The notes beneath the pieces were generated by a model. That model saw only the letters and a program-made list of their open reading frames with translations, did not search any database and was not told the DNA's origin. Both the position numbers and the translations under genes were made by a program. This document shows positions 17,938-27,419 of a DNA stretch of 64,000 nucleotides, piece by piece (position 1 is the first letter of the stretch; every line of letters starts with the position of its first letter). This stretch comes from Hydrotalea sp. Lineage in GTDB: Bacteria; Bacteroidota; Bacteroidia; Chitinophagales; Chitinophagaceae. The stretch spans positions 62,001 through 126,000 of the forward strand of contig JAKRSC010000011.1 of assembly GCA_022402565.1 (NCBI GenBank). Direction: 5' to 3'.

Positions 17938-18492
17938 TTACATGGTGCTATCAGCAACATTTTCAAATCCACCCGATTTGAAAATGGTTACCTCCCGAAA
18001 GTTTTGATCGGCCCGCATCCCAATACCTTTTCTTCTGCCTGTTTTTTTGTGGATAGTTACAGGCTGATCTGTGAAAAAAATTCCTTGATTTTGGTCCCAA
18101 TAAAGTTCATTAGTGTAAAGTGTATCGCCTCCTCGGTTAATAACTACTACGTTATCACGTAATAACACTTTGCTTTCATATTCGTTGTATCGAGCGAATT
18201 TTGCATCTAAAGTGCTTTCGATTAAGAGCGAATCATCAAAAAAATCAACATGCAAACTATTCGGAAATTCTATTCTGTTGGTATCTAATAAATAACGGAT
18301 GAGTTTTGGGGCTGTTAATTTTGCAGTTACTTTTCCTTCTCTACTGAATAAACTTTCAATACCAGTTCCATCTTCAACGCCCAATACTCTTTTGCCTAAG
18401 TTTCTAACCTCGTTTTCATCATTTTCACATGCTACCCAAATTAAACTGCAAGCAAGTAAAACCCATGTCCATGTATGTGAAATGCGAAGCAT
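17938..18492 (-). CDS. lptC: LPS-export periplasmic protein LptC
   Basis: A 184-residue membrane-anchored periplasmic protein. The N-terminus (HTWTWVLLACSLIWVACEND) is a signal anchor and may be a lipoprotein signal with Cys at the end of WVAC. The body is the repetitive beta-jellyroll of the Lpt bridge: KLTAPKLIRYLLDTNRIEFPNS, ESKVLLRDNVVVIN, LYTNELYWDQNQGIFFTDQPVTI. In the family it relays LPS from LptBFG to LptA. It follows the outer-membrane barrel gene by 3 bp, in a run with coaX and a Lon-N protein, as is common in Bacteroidota. Confidence 0.88.
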   Translation of the reverse strand: MLRISHTWTWVLLACSLIWVACENDENEVRNLGKRVLGVEDGTGIESLFSREGKVTAKLTAPKLIRYLLDTNRIEFPNSLHVDFFDDSLLIESTLDAKFARYNEYESKVLLRDNVVVINRGGDTLYTNELYWDQNQGIFFTDQPVTIHKKTGRRKGIGMRADQNFREVTIFKSGGFENVADSTM

Positions 18493-18495
18493 GCA

Positions 18496-19875
18496 TTAGT
18501 CGTATTTGCGTTTTTGGAACCAAAGATCACTTAAGCTAAGACTGAAATTTATACGAATAAAGTTTTCAGTAATATTATTTACGTTACTGCCTCTTCTTCC
18601 AAAATCAAGTCCAGCATTTATAAGTGTGAACTGTGTTTCATACACTCGCCATCTGCGCATAGGCATACCAGCTCCAATGCTAATACCAAATGTTTTAAGG
18701 CCGTTTCCATCTGGATTAGCATAGTCTGTTCCAGAGAAAAAGCCAAAACGATAATTTACGTTCGACCAATAGCTGGTGAGGTTGGTTGGATCTGGACAAA
18801 ACTGTCCGCCAACCCTAACTACCCAATTATCAACCAAAGCATCTGCCTGATTATAAAAACGGTATTTGCTCCAAGCAGTAGCACTGTATTCTGCACCGAA
18901 GCTCCATAAGTCAAGTAAACCACGATTGGTATTTACTCTCTTTATGAACATGAAGCCGGCAGTATAAGTTGAGGGTAGTTCTATAGTACCGCGAATATTA
19001 TTTTGTTGTGTTATACTATCAATTCTGAATATACCACCTTGACCATCGTTTTCAAATGTTTCTCTAAAGCGATCTTGTTGCGCATTCAGGGTTTGTCCAA
19101 GGGTATATGTTGCGCCTAAACGAATAGAACGTTTGTATGCAAACTTCGTTTCAGGGTCTATGCGTTCTGAAATTTCTTTTTCATATTGAACTCCCCCTTG
19201 AAAAAATGCACCGCCATAACTGGTATTATTAGCCATGTTGGCTTTGTAATACACCACAGAGTCATTTACAAATTGAGTTCTTGTTGTAATGTTCTTTCTT
19301 CCAAAGTTATAGCCAGTATTTAATCCAACGCTAAGTCCATTCTTCCATTTCTTTCCAATACCCACAAAAAACTGATTAAAGCCCCCACGGCCTTCAAAAA
19401 TATTATTTACACTATCAATTCCTGCTAATCGAGCCCGTTGCTCAACCTGATAATTAATTCTACTCAAAGGGCGCATTCCAAATGCTAGTCCAAGACCTTT
19501 TTTCTTATCAATCGGTGCTCCTACTGCCAAATAGCTTGGGGTGAAATTTGTACCTCTAAATGAGCTAGCAGGTTGCTCTCTTCTGAGTGACCGTGTATCT
19601 ATGTCAAGTGCTAAATCGTAAGAAAGCAAATAAAAATTACCATAAGTAGCAGGGTTCATAAAATTAACAGTCTGGCTGTTATTCATGGTAATTCCATCGG
19701 CATAAGCTGCTGATATTCCGCCCATTGAGCGACTAATTGCATGTTGACCATGCATGAAATTTCCTAATCCAAATCTGGAGAAAGGAGAATTTTCCTGTGA
19801 CTGAAGGGTGGTGGTTATCAGTAAGGCAGAAAAAAGTATAGTCGCACTACGAATGGTTGAGCTCACAAATTGCAT
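18496..19875 (-). CDS. Outer-membrane beta-barrel protein, unknown function
   Basis: A 459-residue exported protein with a signal peptide (about 1-26, ending TTTLQSQ). The mature start NSPFSRFGLGNFMHGQHAISRSMGGISAAYAD and a long series of amphipathic strands resemble FadL-type or type IX-associated barrels found in Bacteroidota just upstream of lptC. The last strand ends in aromatic residues (FSLSLSDLWFQKRKYD). Its start overlaps the end of coaX by 29 bases; no later Met keeps the signal peptide, so the overlap is accepted. The ligand or role is unknown. Confidence 0.75.
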   Translation of the reverse strand: MQFVSSTIRSATILFSALLITTTLQSQENSPFSRFGLGNFMHGQHAISRSMGGISAAYADGITMNNSQTVNFMNPATYGNFYLLSYDLALDIDTRSLRREQPASSFRGTNFTPSYLAVGAPIDKKKGLGLAFGMRPLSRINYQVEQRARLAGIDSVNNIFEGRGGFNQFFVGIGKKWKNGLSVGLNTGYNFGRKNITTRTQFVNDSVVYYKANMANNTSYGGAFFQGGVQYEKEISERIDPETKFAYKRSIRLGATYTLGQTLNAQQDRFRETFENDGQGGIFRIDSITQQNNIRGTIELPSTYTAGFMFIKRVNTNRGLLDLWSFGAEYSATAWSKYRFYNQADALVDNWVVRVGGQFCPDPTNLTSYWSNVNYRFGFFSGTDYANPDGNGLKTFGISIGAGMPMRRWRVYETQFTLINAGLDFGRRGSNVNNITENFIRINFSLSLSDLWFQKRKYD

Positions 19876-20578
19876 ACAGGCCTTTAAAAATTAGGTAAGG
19901 GTCGGCAAATATCCTCTTTTTCAGGTGAGGTACAAAAAAAGGCATATCACCCCCGGTTAAGAGCACGTTAAAGTTGGAGAATTTTTGGGCATATTGTTCA
20001 ATAAAACCGTCTATTTCAGCGGCTATTCCCAAAATCACTCCGCTTTGTAAATTAGTTTTGGTATCGTAACCAATTAGTGGAAATTGCTGGGTAGCTTCTA
20101 CCAATGGGAGGAGTGCCGTTTGCTCATGCATGGCCCTAAACCGCATATTCATGCCAGGAGAAATGCTGCCGCCCAAGAATTCATGGCGTGGACTAATGTA
20201 GTTATAGGTTATGCAGGAGCCTAATCCAATGGCTAGGTTATGTTGGTTGGGGAAAAGATGCACTGCCGCAGCACACAAAGCCAGCCTATCTGCACCAATG
20301 GAAGAAGGTTTTCCTACAGGTGTAGTAATCGGAAGTTTGCTGGTATGATTCAGCAAATGAAAGGAAGTTTTTTGCCCAAGCAGTTCATTAATGGATTCCG
20401 GATGATGAATAACTGAGGAAAGAATGCTGAAGTTGGGCTGAAACTCTTGAATTAAGTTTATAACTGATTGCTCCAGGTTATCTTCAAGTACCCTTACTTC
20501 TTCCAAATCGCCATTTTTGAAAACAGCACATTTTTGGCGGGTATTACCGAAATCGAAGCAGAGGGTTGTGTTTGACAT
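19847..20578 (-). CDS. coaX: Type III pantothenate kinase
   Basis: A 243-residue enzyme that phosphorylates pantothenate, the first step of coenzyme A synthesis. The ASKHA fold is visible: LCFDFGNTRQKCAVF (phosphate 1), PSSIGADRLALCAAA with the catalytic Asp, LAIGLGSCITYNYI (phosphate 2), GGSISPGMNMRFRAMHE and LLTGGD. The ATG at 20578 is chosen: it lies one base past the upstream stop, while the alternative at 20590 would overlap that gene. Its 3' end overlaps the next gene by 29 bases. Confidence 0.93.
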   Translation of the reverse strand: MSNTTLCFDFGNTRQKCAVFKNGDLEEVRVLEDNLEQSVINLIQEFQPNFSILSSVIHHPESINELLGQKTSFHLLNHTSKLPITTPVGKPSSIGADRLALCAAAVHLFPNQHNLAIGLGSCITYNYISPRHEFLGGSISPGMNMRFRAMHEQTALLPLVEATQQFPLIGYDTKTNLQSGVILGIAAEIDGFIEQYAQKFSNFNVLLTGGDMPFFVPHLKKRIFADPYLIFKGLYAICELNHS

Positions 20579-20579
20579 G

Positions 20580-21221
20580 CTAAAAATCAAAGTTAAAGCC
20601 TTTCAACTCCCGAAAATGTCCATTTAGTTGAATTTTTTCTTTCAAAGATTCACCCTGTTGTAGTACTTGAATCATTTGTGTAATATGTCTGCGAATGTAT
20701 TCGAGCCTTTCTAGCTCTTTGTTTAACTCCAGCAATTCATATTCTTGGTTAAGTTGAAGTCCAATATGATGGGCAATATCAAAGCTCACCATTTCTTCTA
20801 CAGGTTTAGAAAACTTCTTTTGAACTTGTAATAGTTTATACAACTCTTGGATTTTGATAAAAAGATCTTTCATGTGATCGGGATAATGAACTGGGTCGTA
20901 TGAAAGATAGCTTACAATTGCTCCGCTGTATAACTTATCTGGAATTTGTTTGATTAACTCCAAAATTCTAAAAACCTTTTGACCTGTTACTCGAATATCC
21001 ATGGTGCCATCTTCATAACGTTCAACCACTTTACTTACAACCACCGATGCGCCAAATTCTTTAGGTTGTTGATCAATAATAACAGGAATTCCAAATGGTT
21101 TACCATTTGCAGAGTACTCTTGAATGAGTTGTTTATAACGGGGTTCAAAAATGTGCAGGTTAACTGTTTCGCCAGGATAAACCACCAGCTCCAGAGGAAA
21201 AACAGGAATAAAATTGGTCAT
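20580..21221 (-). CDS. Lon N-terminal (substrate-binding) domain protein
   Basis: A 213-residue cytoplasmic protein consisting only of the LON substrate-binding domain: FIPVFPLELVVYPGETVNLHIFEPRYKQLI is the standard opening, followed by a helical tail. It has no AAA or protease domain. The function of stand-alone versions is not established. First gene of the coaX/barrel/lptC run; TATTTTTA about 8 bp before its ATG resembles a -7 box. Confidence 0.88.
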   Translation of the reverse strand: MTNFIPVFPLELVVYPGETVNLHIFEPRYKQLIQEYSANGKPFGIPVIIDQQPKEFGASVVVSKVVERYEDGTMDIRVTGQKVFRILELIKQIPDKLYSGAIVSYLSYDPVHYPDHMKDLFIKIQELYKLLQVQKKFSKPVEEMVSFDIAHHIGLQLNQEYELLELNKELERLEYIRRHITQMIQVLQQGESLKEKIQLNGHFRELKGFNFDF

Positions 21222-21302
21222 AGCGGGCTAAAAATAGCAGTTTTCTGGAATTTCATTTCCTAATCGAAAACTTTTCGGTTCTTTGACAAATAACAGTAGC
21301 AG

Positions 21303-22175
21303 ATGAAAATTGCAGGCTTTACTATTATTCGAAATGCAGTCAAAAATGACTATCCAATTGAGGAAGCCATTCGTTCTATTTTGCCTGTAGTGGATACTAT
21401 GTTTGTTTTAATTGGAGATTGTGAAGATGAAACCGAAGCCTTAATTGCGTCTATTAATGATCCTAAAATTCAAATCCATCATTCTGTTTGGAATAAGAGT
21501 CTTCGTTCAGGAGGTGTGGTATTAGCAGAAGAAACCAACAAAGCCTTTCAACTAATAGGTCCAGAATATACTTGGGCATTTTATATTCAAGCCGATGAAG
21601 TTGTACATGAATGTTATCATTCAGCAATAAAAGAGGCTTGTTCAAAATATGAACAAAATCAGCGAGTGCAAGGCTTATTATTCGAATACACGCATTTTTA
21701 TGGCACTTACGATTATGTAGGAGATAGCAGAAGATGGTATAAGTACGAAGTAAGAATCATTCGAAACAATAAAGCTATTTATTCATATAAAGATGCCCAA
21801 GGCTTTAGAATGCCGCCTGGAAAAACAAAGATTCCTGTTAAAAAAATACCTGCGCAAATTTACCATTATGGATGGGTGAAGAGTCCAGAGCAGATGATGA
21901 AAAAAGCCAAAGAGAGTTGGCAGTATTGGCATTCCGATGAAGAAATTGCGGCTGCAAAAGTGGCCGATACATTCGATTTTAGCACATACGATTCCTTAGA
22001 AAAGTTTACTGGCACACATCCTCAAGTGATGCATACACGCATTGCAGAAAAGAATTGGAAAGTTGAGTTAGATATAAGTCGAAAAAAATTCAAAGTAAAA
22101 GATAGAATGCTCTACTGGTTGGAAAAGAAAACCGGCTTGCGTCTTTTTGACTTTAAGAATTATAGGATTATTTAA
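21303..22175 (+). CDS. Family 2-like glycosyltransferase
   Basis: A 290-residue GT-A fold protein. The start MKIAGFTIIRNAVKNDYPIEEAIRSILPVVD and YIQADEVVHE (a D-x-D-like metal site, with QADE) fit the WaaE/GT2 type that builds lipopolysaccharide core or surface glycans; PAQIYHYGWVKSP and the basic C-terminal tail are usual. No membrane segment. It overlaps the convergent O-antigen-ligase-like gene by four bases at the stop codons. Sugar donor and acceptor unknown. Confidence 0.82.
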   Translation: MKIAGFTIIRNAVKNDYPIEEAIRSILPVVDTMFVLIGDCEDETEALIASINDPKIQIHHSVWNKSLRSGGVVLAEETNKAFQLIGPEYTWAFYIQADEVVHECYHSAIKEACSKYEQNQRVQGLLFEYTHFYGTYDYVGDSRRWYKYEVRIIRNNKAIYSYKDAQGFRMPPGKTKIPVKKIPAQIYHYGWVKSPEQMMKKAKESWQYWHSDEEIAAAKVADTFDFSTYDSLEKFTGTHPQVMHTRIAEKNWKVELDISRKKFKVKDRMLYWLEKKTGLRLFDFKNYRII

Positions 22176-23335
22176 CCTCTACGTAAACTAATTGCCCACA
22201 AAGGAATGATGCACCATGCTAAAAGCCATACACCATATTGGTAGTTGAGGGTGCATTCAACCAAGCATGAAGCCACAAGAGCAAGTAGTGCAACTACATG
22301 CATACCTTTTGATCTAATAATAGGATACATCAACCACCCACTTAATACCAAACCGAAAATCCAACCTCCGCCTATCACCCAAAAAATCCACTGATTAAAA
22401 GGCCAAGAAAAATTGTGATGCCAGTTGGGGTATTGTTCTTGAATTTTCTCGTCTATCTGCTCTTGCATTTTTTGCCAGCCTAAACCAGTTTTTCTTTCTT
22501 GAATTAATGTAATACCCGCTTTGTTTACAATTCTTCTAGTACCGTCTGAATAGTTTACTAACTCTTTACCAGATACTGATTCCCATTGATACAAACTATA
22601 TTCTATCTTTCTTTGAACCGTAGGTAGTAACCAAACTGAAGAGGCCATTAGCACAGCAAGAATGAGTAACCATTTCAATTTTTTGGCAGATTGGCTTTTG
22701 ACAATTTTTATAAACTCAACAACACCTATGAGTAAAAGAACCATCCATCCTGTTCTTACTCCAAGCACAACAAGAAACAAAATCAAATAACCTGAGAGTA
22801 GGTGCTGCCAAAGTTTGTTAAACAATTTAGTTTGTAGCAGTAACAGAACGCCTAGCGATACAAATAGGCTGTATCGAACATGATCTTTTTCCATCCAAAC
22901 TTCCGCAACTTGACCACTGCCGTAGATATTGCTTAATGAATCAAGCGACTGTACAAGTGAGCTAATAGGCAATATAGTACTACAACAAGCAAGGATAACC
23001 CAGCTTTGTTTCCACCAGTTTTCTTTCCAAAAATATGGGAAGGCCATTGTGCTTATAGCTGCTATTGGCAACATAGCAGTTGTGCCTAGTAAGTGATTGT
23101 CTGTTTCCGACCAATTAGTTGTTAAGCCTACTAACAGATACACAAGTATTGGAATAAAGCTCCAAATAACAATTTCTGAAGTCAAAACACGGAAGAAAGA
23201 GTTTCTTAATTCTACGAGTGCTAGCAATAACCAAACACCCTGCAATATGCCAAGTGCAGCTCTGCTCCACAACAATGCTGCCACCATGCAAGTGAATGTA
23301 GTGGCTACAATCAATGGATGAATTTGACGTTGCAT
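22172..23335 (-). CDS. O-antigen ligase/polymerase-like membrane protein
   Basis: A 387-residue inner-membrane protein with about ten hydrophobic segments. A large periplasmic loop (about residues 245-305) contains SDGTRRIVNKAGITLIQERKTGLG and HHNFSWPFNQ, resembling the Wzy_C/WaaL signature of Arg and a late His. Such proteins join or polymerise surface glycan on undecaprenyl carriers. It sits head-on to a glycosyltransferase gene and back-to-back with meaB. Ligase and polymerase cannot be told apart from sequence alone. Confidence 0.75.
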   Translation of the reverse strand: MQRQIHPLIVATTFTCMVAALLWSRAALGILQGVWLLLALVELRNSFFRVLTSEIVIWSFIPILVYLLVGLTTNWSETDNHLLGTTAMLPIAAISTMAFPYFWKENWWKQSWVILACCSTILPISSLVQSLDSLSNIYGSGQVAEVWMEKDHVRYSLFVSLGVLLLLQTKLFNKLWQHLLSGYLILFLVVLGVRTGWMVLLLIGVVEFIKIVKSQSAKKLKWLLILAVLMASSVWLLPTVQRKIEYSLYQWESVSGKELVNYSDGTRRIVNKAGITLIQERKTGLGWQKMQEQIDEKIQEQYPNWHHNFSWPFNQWIFWVIGGGWIFGLVLSGWLMYPIIRSKGMHVVALLALVASCLVECTLNYQYGVWLLAWCIIPLWAISLRRG

Positions 23336-23375
23336 AGCGGAACAATATACATATTCCCTTTATTCTACTTGGTTT

Positions 23376-23406
23376 TTTGAGAACATTTGTTTTCCAAGTA
23401 CATTTA
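23376..23406 (+). promoter_or_regulatory. Promoter of meaB
   Basis: TTTG (23376-23379), 19 bp, then TACATTTA (23399-23406): a full -33/-7 pair with A for the final G. The ATG is only 7 bp past the box, so the mRNA would be almost or completely leaderless. The box also rules out the in-frame TTG at 23387 as a start. Confidence 0.6.
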
Positions 23407-23413
23407 CGGCACT

Positions 23414-24319
23414 ATGTTCGATCGGTTTTTAGCCTCTTTATCGCAAGTTCCAGATGCTGTGCTGGCTCGCTGTATTTCTCTTGTAGAGAATGGCGTTCCT
23501 GGCTATGAAGCCTTTATGCAACAACTTCCCGAACCTACAAGTAGGCTAATTGGTATTACCGGCCCTCCAGGCGCAGGAAAAAGCACGTTAGTAGACGCTT
23601 TAATTGCGGCAATGGTTGCTGAAAATAAACGTGTTGGTGTAATTTGTGTAGATCCATCTTCGCCATTTAATTTAGGTGCATTGCTGGGCGACCGTATTCG
23701 TATGAGTCAGTGGTATACGCATCCGCAGGTTTTTATTCGCTCCTTAGCAACTAGAGGGTCATTGGGTGGACTGCATCCTCGTATCCTGGAAATTAGCTCT
23801 GTGATGCAAGCCGCGGGATTTGATTATGTTTTGGTAGAAACAGTTGGTGTTGGACAAAGTGAAATTGAGATTGCTGGATTGGCAGATACTACTTTAGTTG
23901 TTGTAGTTCCCGAAGCAGGCGATGAAGTGCAAACTATGAAAGCTGGATTAATGGAGATAGCAGACATTTTCATTGTTAATAAAAGCGACAGGCCAGATGC
24001 AGATATGTTCGTCAAGAACCTCCGACACATGATGCCTTCAGCCAATATGGGAAAAGATCCTAACTGGCAGATACCAGTTATAAAAACGGTTGCTTCAAAA
24101 CAAGAAGGTGTTGATGAACTAATTACTGCAATTAATGAACATGGTAAAACAGTTCAATCTAAAGAAAGAAAGTTCTGGTTACTGACAGAAAAAGCGTACC
24201 ATTTAATTCAGCAAAAGAAAATGAATCATATTGAAAAAGCCATACTGAAGGAACAGATCCAACATCTTGTTCAGCAGGGTGCTTTTAATTTGTATCAGTT
24301 TATACAAACCATTGATTAA
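23414..24319 (+). CDS. meaB: Methylmalonyl-CoA mutase-associated GTPase MeaB
   Basis: A 301-residue G protein that guards and reloads adenosylcobalamin-dependent mutases. P-loop GPPGAGKS (50-57), [20 protein letters not shown] (switch region), ETVGVGQSE (G3) and NKSD (G4) are all present. The ATG at 23414 is preferred since it lies just after the promoter. IcmF at 8143-11493 contains its own G domain, so this protein presumably serves a separate methylmalonyl-CoA mutase outside the window. It precedes the FkbM gene by 5 bp although the two are functionally unrelated. Confidence 0.94.
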   Translation: MFDRFLASLSQVPDAVLARCISLVENGVPGYEAFMQQLPEPTSRLIGITGPPGAGKSTLVDALIAAMVAENKRVGVICVDPSSPFNLGALLGDRIRMSQWYTHPQVFIRSLATRGSLGGLHPRILEISSVMQAAGFDYVLVETVGVGQSEIEIAGLADTTLVVVVPEAGDEVQTMKAGLMEIADIFIVNKSDRPDADMFVKNLRHMMPSANMGKDPNWQIPVIKTVASKQEGVDELITAINEHGKTVQSKERKFWLLTEKAYHLIQQKKMNHIEKAILKEQIQHLVQQGAFNLYQFIQTID

Positions 24320-24324
24320 CCATT

Positions 24325-25116
24325 ATGCGCAGCATCCATAAATACAAGCATCTTTTTCAGCATATTCAAAATCCTTTTGAGTACATCTTCAATAAATCGA
24401 AGCGAGCACATCGTTCATTACAAATGGTTACCAAGCCTTACCCAATTCGTTTTGAAGTAACAGCTGCTTTATACCCTGTGTTTAAAGAAGTTTTTATGGA
24501 GGATGTATACGAAATAGATGGCCTTGCTGCTAGATTACCAGATGCAGGAATAGTTTTAGATATTGGTGCAAATGGCGGATTTTTTGATTGTATATTATTA
24601 TCAAAAAAGCCTAACTTAAAAATTCATGCTTTTGAGCCATTGCCAGCTAATGTGGAAGCTTTACAGCAATTGATCAAAAAGAATCCCTCTTTACAAGATC
24701 GTCTACAAGTTAGTGGTGTGGCTGTTACTGGAAAAAAAATTGATTATTTAGAATTGTATATCGAAAGTCAATCGGAACACTCTGTGGTGGCATCTTCAGT
24801 ATCTCATTTTGACGAACGTAACAAAAGTTCTATAGAAGTGCCAACTATTACTTTCACTGAAATATTAACGCCTTTAAGTAAGGATGAAATTGCTTTATTG
24901 AAAATTGATTGTGAGGGCAGCGAGTATGATATTTTTTATAACACACCAGCAGAGTTGATTCAGAAAATTCCCTTTATAAGTGCAGAAGTACACGATTTAG
25001 ATAAAGACACTATGAACCTTCAGTATTTTTCAAATGTGTTGAAGGGTTGGGGGTATCATATTTCTCATCGTCCTATTAATGGATTTTGTCATGCCCTTGA
25101 AGCAATCCGTAAATAA
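24325..25116 (+). CDS. FkbM family methyltransferase
   Basis: A 263-residue SAM-dependent methyltransferase. The SAM-binding motif is VLDIGANGGFFDCIL followed by IHAFEPLPANVEAL; the FkbM hallmark LLKIDCEGSEYDIFYNTP comes near residue 190 and ISAEVHDL follows. FkbM enzymes O-methylate sugars or polyketides, and here the flanking glycosyltransferases point to a surface glycan. Its end overlaps the next gene by about 26 bases. Confidence 0.87.
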   Translation: MRSIHKYKHLFQHIQNPFEYIFNKSKRAHRSLQMVTKPYPIRFEVTAALYPVFKEVFMEDVYEIDGLAARLPDAGIVLDIGANGGFFDCILLSKKPNLKIHAFEPLPANVEALQQLIKKNPSLQDRLQVSGVAVTGKKIDYLELYIESQSEHSVVASSVSHFDERNKSSIEVPTITFTEILTPLSKDEIALLKIDCEGSEYDIFYNTPAELIQKIPFISAEVHDLDKDTMNLQYFSNVLKGWGYHISHRPINGFCHALEAIRK

Positions 25117-26176
25117 CAATCATGCACCTCTTCAAGTGGTGATGGATGCAGAGCGCATGAAATATCCCAATACAGGTTTGTATGCATTTTGCAAACATTT
25201 GGGGTGTGAACTCATGAAGCTGCCTGATTTAAGGCCTGCTTTTTATCAAGAGCCCAGTTCTGCCTCAATCTGGGAAAACCATCCTATTATTTTAGAGAAG
25301 CAGTTTTGGCACAAATGGTGGATGCCTAATTGGAGTGGGTATGATGTGTGGCATGCTACCTATCAGGGTACAAACTATTTTCCTTTTTCCTTTTCGGGGA
25401 AAATTCTATTGACTATTCATGACATCAACTTTATGCATGAAAACAAGTCGGATGCAAAGAAGAGTAAATATTTGCAGCAACTACAAAAGAAAATAAATCG
25501 AGCAGATGCATTGAGTTTTATTTCGCAATATGTTTATGAAGATGTTGCCAAGCATTTGAACATAGAAGGAAAAAAGACAAAGGTTATTTACAACGGCTGC
25601 AACAGTTTAGAAAATGTTATTAGCAAACAGCCAGTGTGGATACAGCAGAGAGAATCTTTTCTCTTTTCTATAGGGACCATACATGAAAAGAAAAATTTTC
25701 ATCTCCTCATTCCAATGATGCAGTTCAATGAACACAAGCTCGTTATATCTGGCACCATTGTTCAGCCGGCCTATTTTCAGCAGTTGAAAAATATGATTGA
25801 TTCATTGGGGTTGCAGGACAGAGTTGTTTTGTCGGGTCCAGTTACCGATGAAGAGAAAAAGTGGTTGTATGAAAACTGTCGTGCTTTTCTATTTCCATCT
25901 AAAGCTGAAGGATTTGGTATGCCTGTTATTGAAGCAATGGAGAGTGGTGCTTGTTGTGTGCTATCTACTTATACATGTCTTCCCGAAATTGGAAAAAGCT
26001 ATGCCTCTTATTTCGATCATTTTGATGCGCAGTATATGTCGAGTTTAGTGGAAGTTGCAATACAGCAATGGACCGAAGAAAAAAAGATGGCTGCATATAA
26101 GCATGCAAGAAGCTTTCAGTGGAACCAAGTTGCAGCAGATTATGCAGCATTTTACAAAGAATTAATTGCATTATGA
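25091..26176 (+). CDS. Family 4 glycosyltransferase
   Basis: A 361-residue GT-B fold retaining glycosyltransferase. The N-terminal VVMDAERMKYPNTGLYAFCKHLG is the acceptor-domain glycine loop, and the C-terminal donor domain shows LFSIGTIHEKKNFHLLIPMM and FLFPSKAEGFGMPVIEAMESGA, the E-x7-E nucleotide-sugar motif. The ATG at 25091 is chosen; another at 25079 is in frame. The stop overlaps the next start as ATGA, implying translational coupling with the following glycosyltransferase. Confidence 0.87.
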   Translation: MPLKQSVNNNHAPLQVVMDAERMKYPNTGLYAFCKHLGCELMKLPDLRPAFYQEPSSASIWENHPIILEKQFWHKWWMPNWSGYDVWHATYQGTNYFPFSFSGKILLTIHDINFMHENKSDAKKSKYLQQLQKKINRADALSFISQYVYEDVAKHLNIEGKKTKVIYNGCNSLENVISKQPVWIQQRESFLFSIGTIHEKKNFHLLIPMMQFNEHKLVISGTIVQPAYFQQLKNMIDSLGLQDRVVLSGPVTDEEKKWLYENCRAFLFPSKAEGFGMPVIEAMESGACCVLSTYTCLPEIGKSYASYFDHFDAQYMSSLVEVAIQQWTEEKKMAAYKHARSFQWNQVAADYAAFYKELIAL

Positions 26177-27417
26177 AAAAGATTGCAATCATTATTCAAC
26201 GATATGGGCAACAAGTAAATGGAGGCGCTGAAGTGTATGCCAGAAACTTGGCACATGAACTTGCCGAGTATTATGATGTAGATGTGCTTACTACTTGTGC
26301 AAAGGATTATGTTACTTGGGAGCCTTTTTTTCAAAAAGGAATAGAGCAAGATGGAAAAGTGCGTGTTCATCGTTTTGAAAATTCGCAACGCGGATCAAAA
26401 TCTGAACTTAGGTATAGCAGGAAAAAGCTTTCAAGAAGGTTATGGTGGCAGTGGATTACAAAGAAATTAGGATTGTTGGCTGCAATAGAACATGCTTTTC
26501 CATCATTGGCAGTTCAAAAGAAAGATCATGATGCTTGGTTGCGTTTTCAAGGACCTTTCACACCTAGTATGATGGAATATATTCGTGATCATCAAAATGC
26601 ATATCAGGGATTTATTTTTTTCACATTGTTGTACTACACTGCCTGCAAAGGGCTTGAATTAGTAGGTCACCGCTCTATTCTGGTGCCTACATTGCATGAT
26701 GAAAAAGCCATGTATTATCCCTATTATGGCGACTACTACAATAGTGCAAGAAATATATTTTTTTTAACTAAAGCCGAGTCGCTTATAGCAAACAAATTGT
26801 TTCACAGTAATCTTAATTCAACAACAGTGGTAGGTGCGGGCGTGAAAGTCCCAGAGGTTGCTGTGCCTTCGAAAGATTGGTTGTTAGAGAAGGGTATCCA
26901 TAAGCCATATCTCATTTACATTGGAAGGGTTGATCATCATAAAGGAACGGACGATATGATTCGTTATTTCCAAGAGTTTAATGCGTCTATGCAACTGTCA
27001 TATCAATTGGTTGTAGTAGGTGCAGGAAAAGCGCCATCATTTACCGACAATGCACAAGTTATATGCACTGGATTCATTGACGAAGATGTAAAATGGAAAT
27101 TACTAAAAGGAGCACAAATGCTTATAATGCCTTCTAGGTATGAAAGTTTGTCCTTGGTTTTGTTAGAAGCTATGGCCTACGGTAAACCAGTTTTGGCTAA
27201 CCAGTTATGCGATGTGCTTGCAGAGCATATCAGAAATAGTGAAGGTGGGGCTACTTTTACGAATGCAACTGATTTTTCGAATGGATTAAAGGGCTTGCTG
27301 TTAGATGAGGACAAGTATCAAACTGCAAGTGTACAAGCTAGTAATTACGTACGTACACAGTATAGCTGGGATACTGTAACTTCCCACTTTAGAAATTGTA
27401 TTGATTTAAATAACTGA
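26173..27417 (+). CDS. Family 4 glycosyltransferase
   Basis: A 414-residue GT-B glycosyltransferase. MKKIAIIIQRYGQQVNGGAEVYARNLAHEL is the acceptor-side start with the G-G-A-E loop; YIGRVDHHKGTDDMIRYF and LIMPSRYESLSLVLLEAMAYGKP form the donor domain with E-x7-E. The start at 26173 (ATGA overlap with the preceding gene) removes a spurious N-terminal extension. Last of the glycan genes on this strand; the next gene follows 2 bp later but is unrelated. Confidence 0.88.
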   Translation: MKKIAIIIQRYGQQVNGGAEVYARNLAHELAEYYDVDVLTTCAKDYVTWEPFFQKGIEQDGKVRVHRFENSQRGSKSELRYSRKKLSRRLWWQWITKKLGLLAAIEHAFPSLAVQKKDHDAWLRFQGPFTPSMMEYIRDHQNAYQGFIFFTLLYYTACKGLELVGHRSILVPTLHDEKAMYYPYYGDYYNSARNIFFLTKAESLIANKLFHSNLNSTTVVGAGVKVPEVAVPSKDWLLEKGIHKPYLIYIGRVDHHKGTDDMIRYFQEFNASMQLSYQLVVVGAGKAPSFTDNAQVICTGFIDEDVKWKLLKGAQMLIMPSRYESLSLVLLEAMAYGKPVLANQLCDVLAEHIRNSEGGATFTNATDFSNGLKGLLLDEDKYQTASVQASNYVRTQYSWDTVTSHFRNCIDLNN

Positions 27418-27419
27418 AT

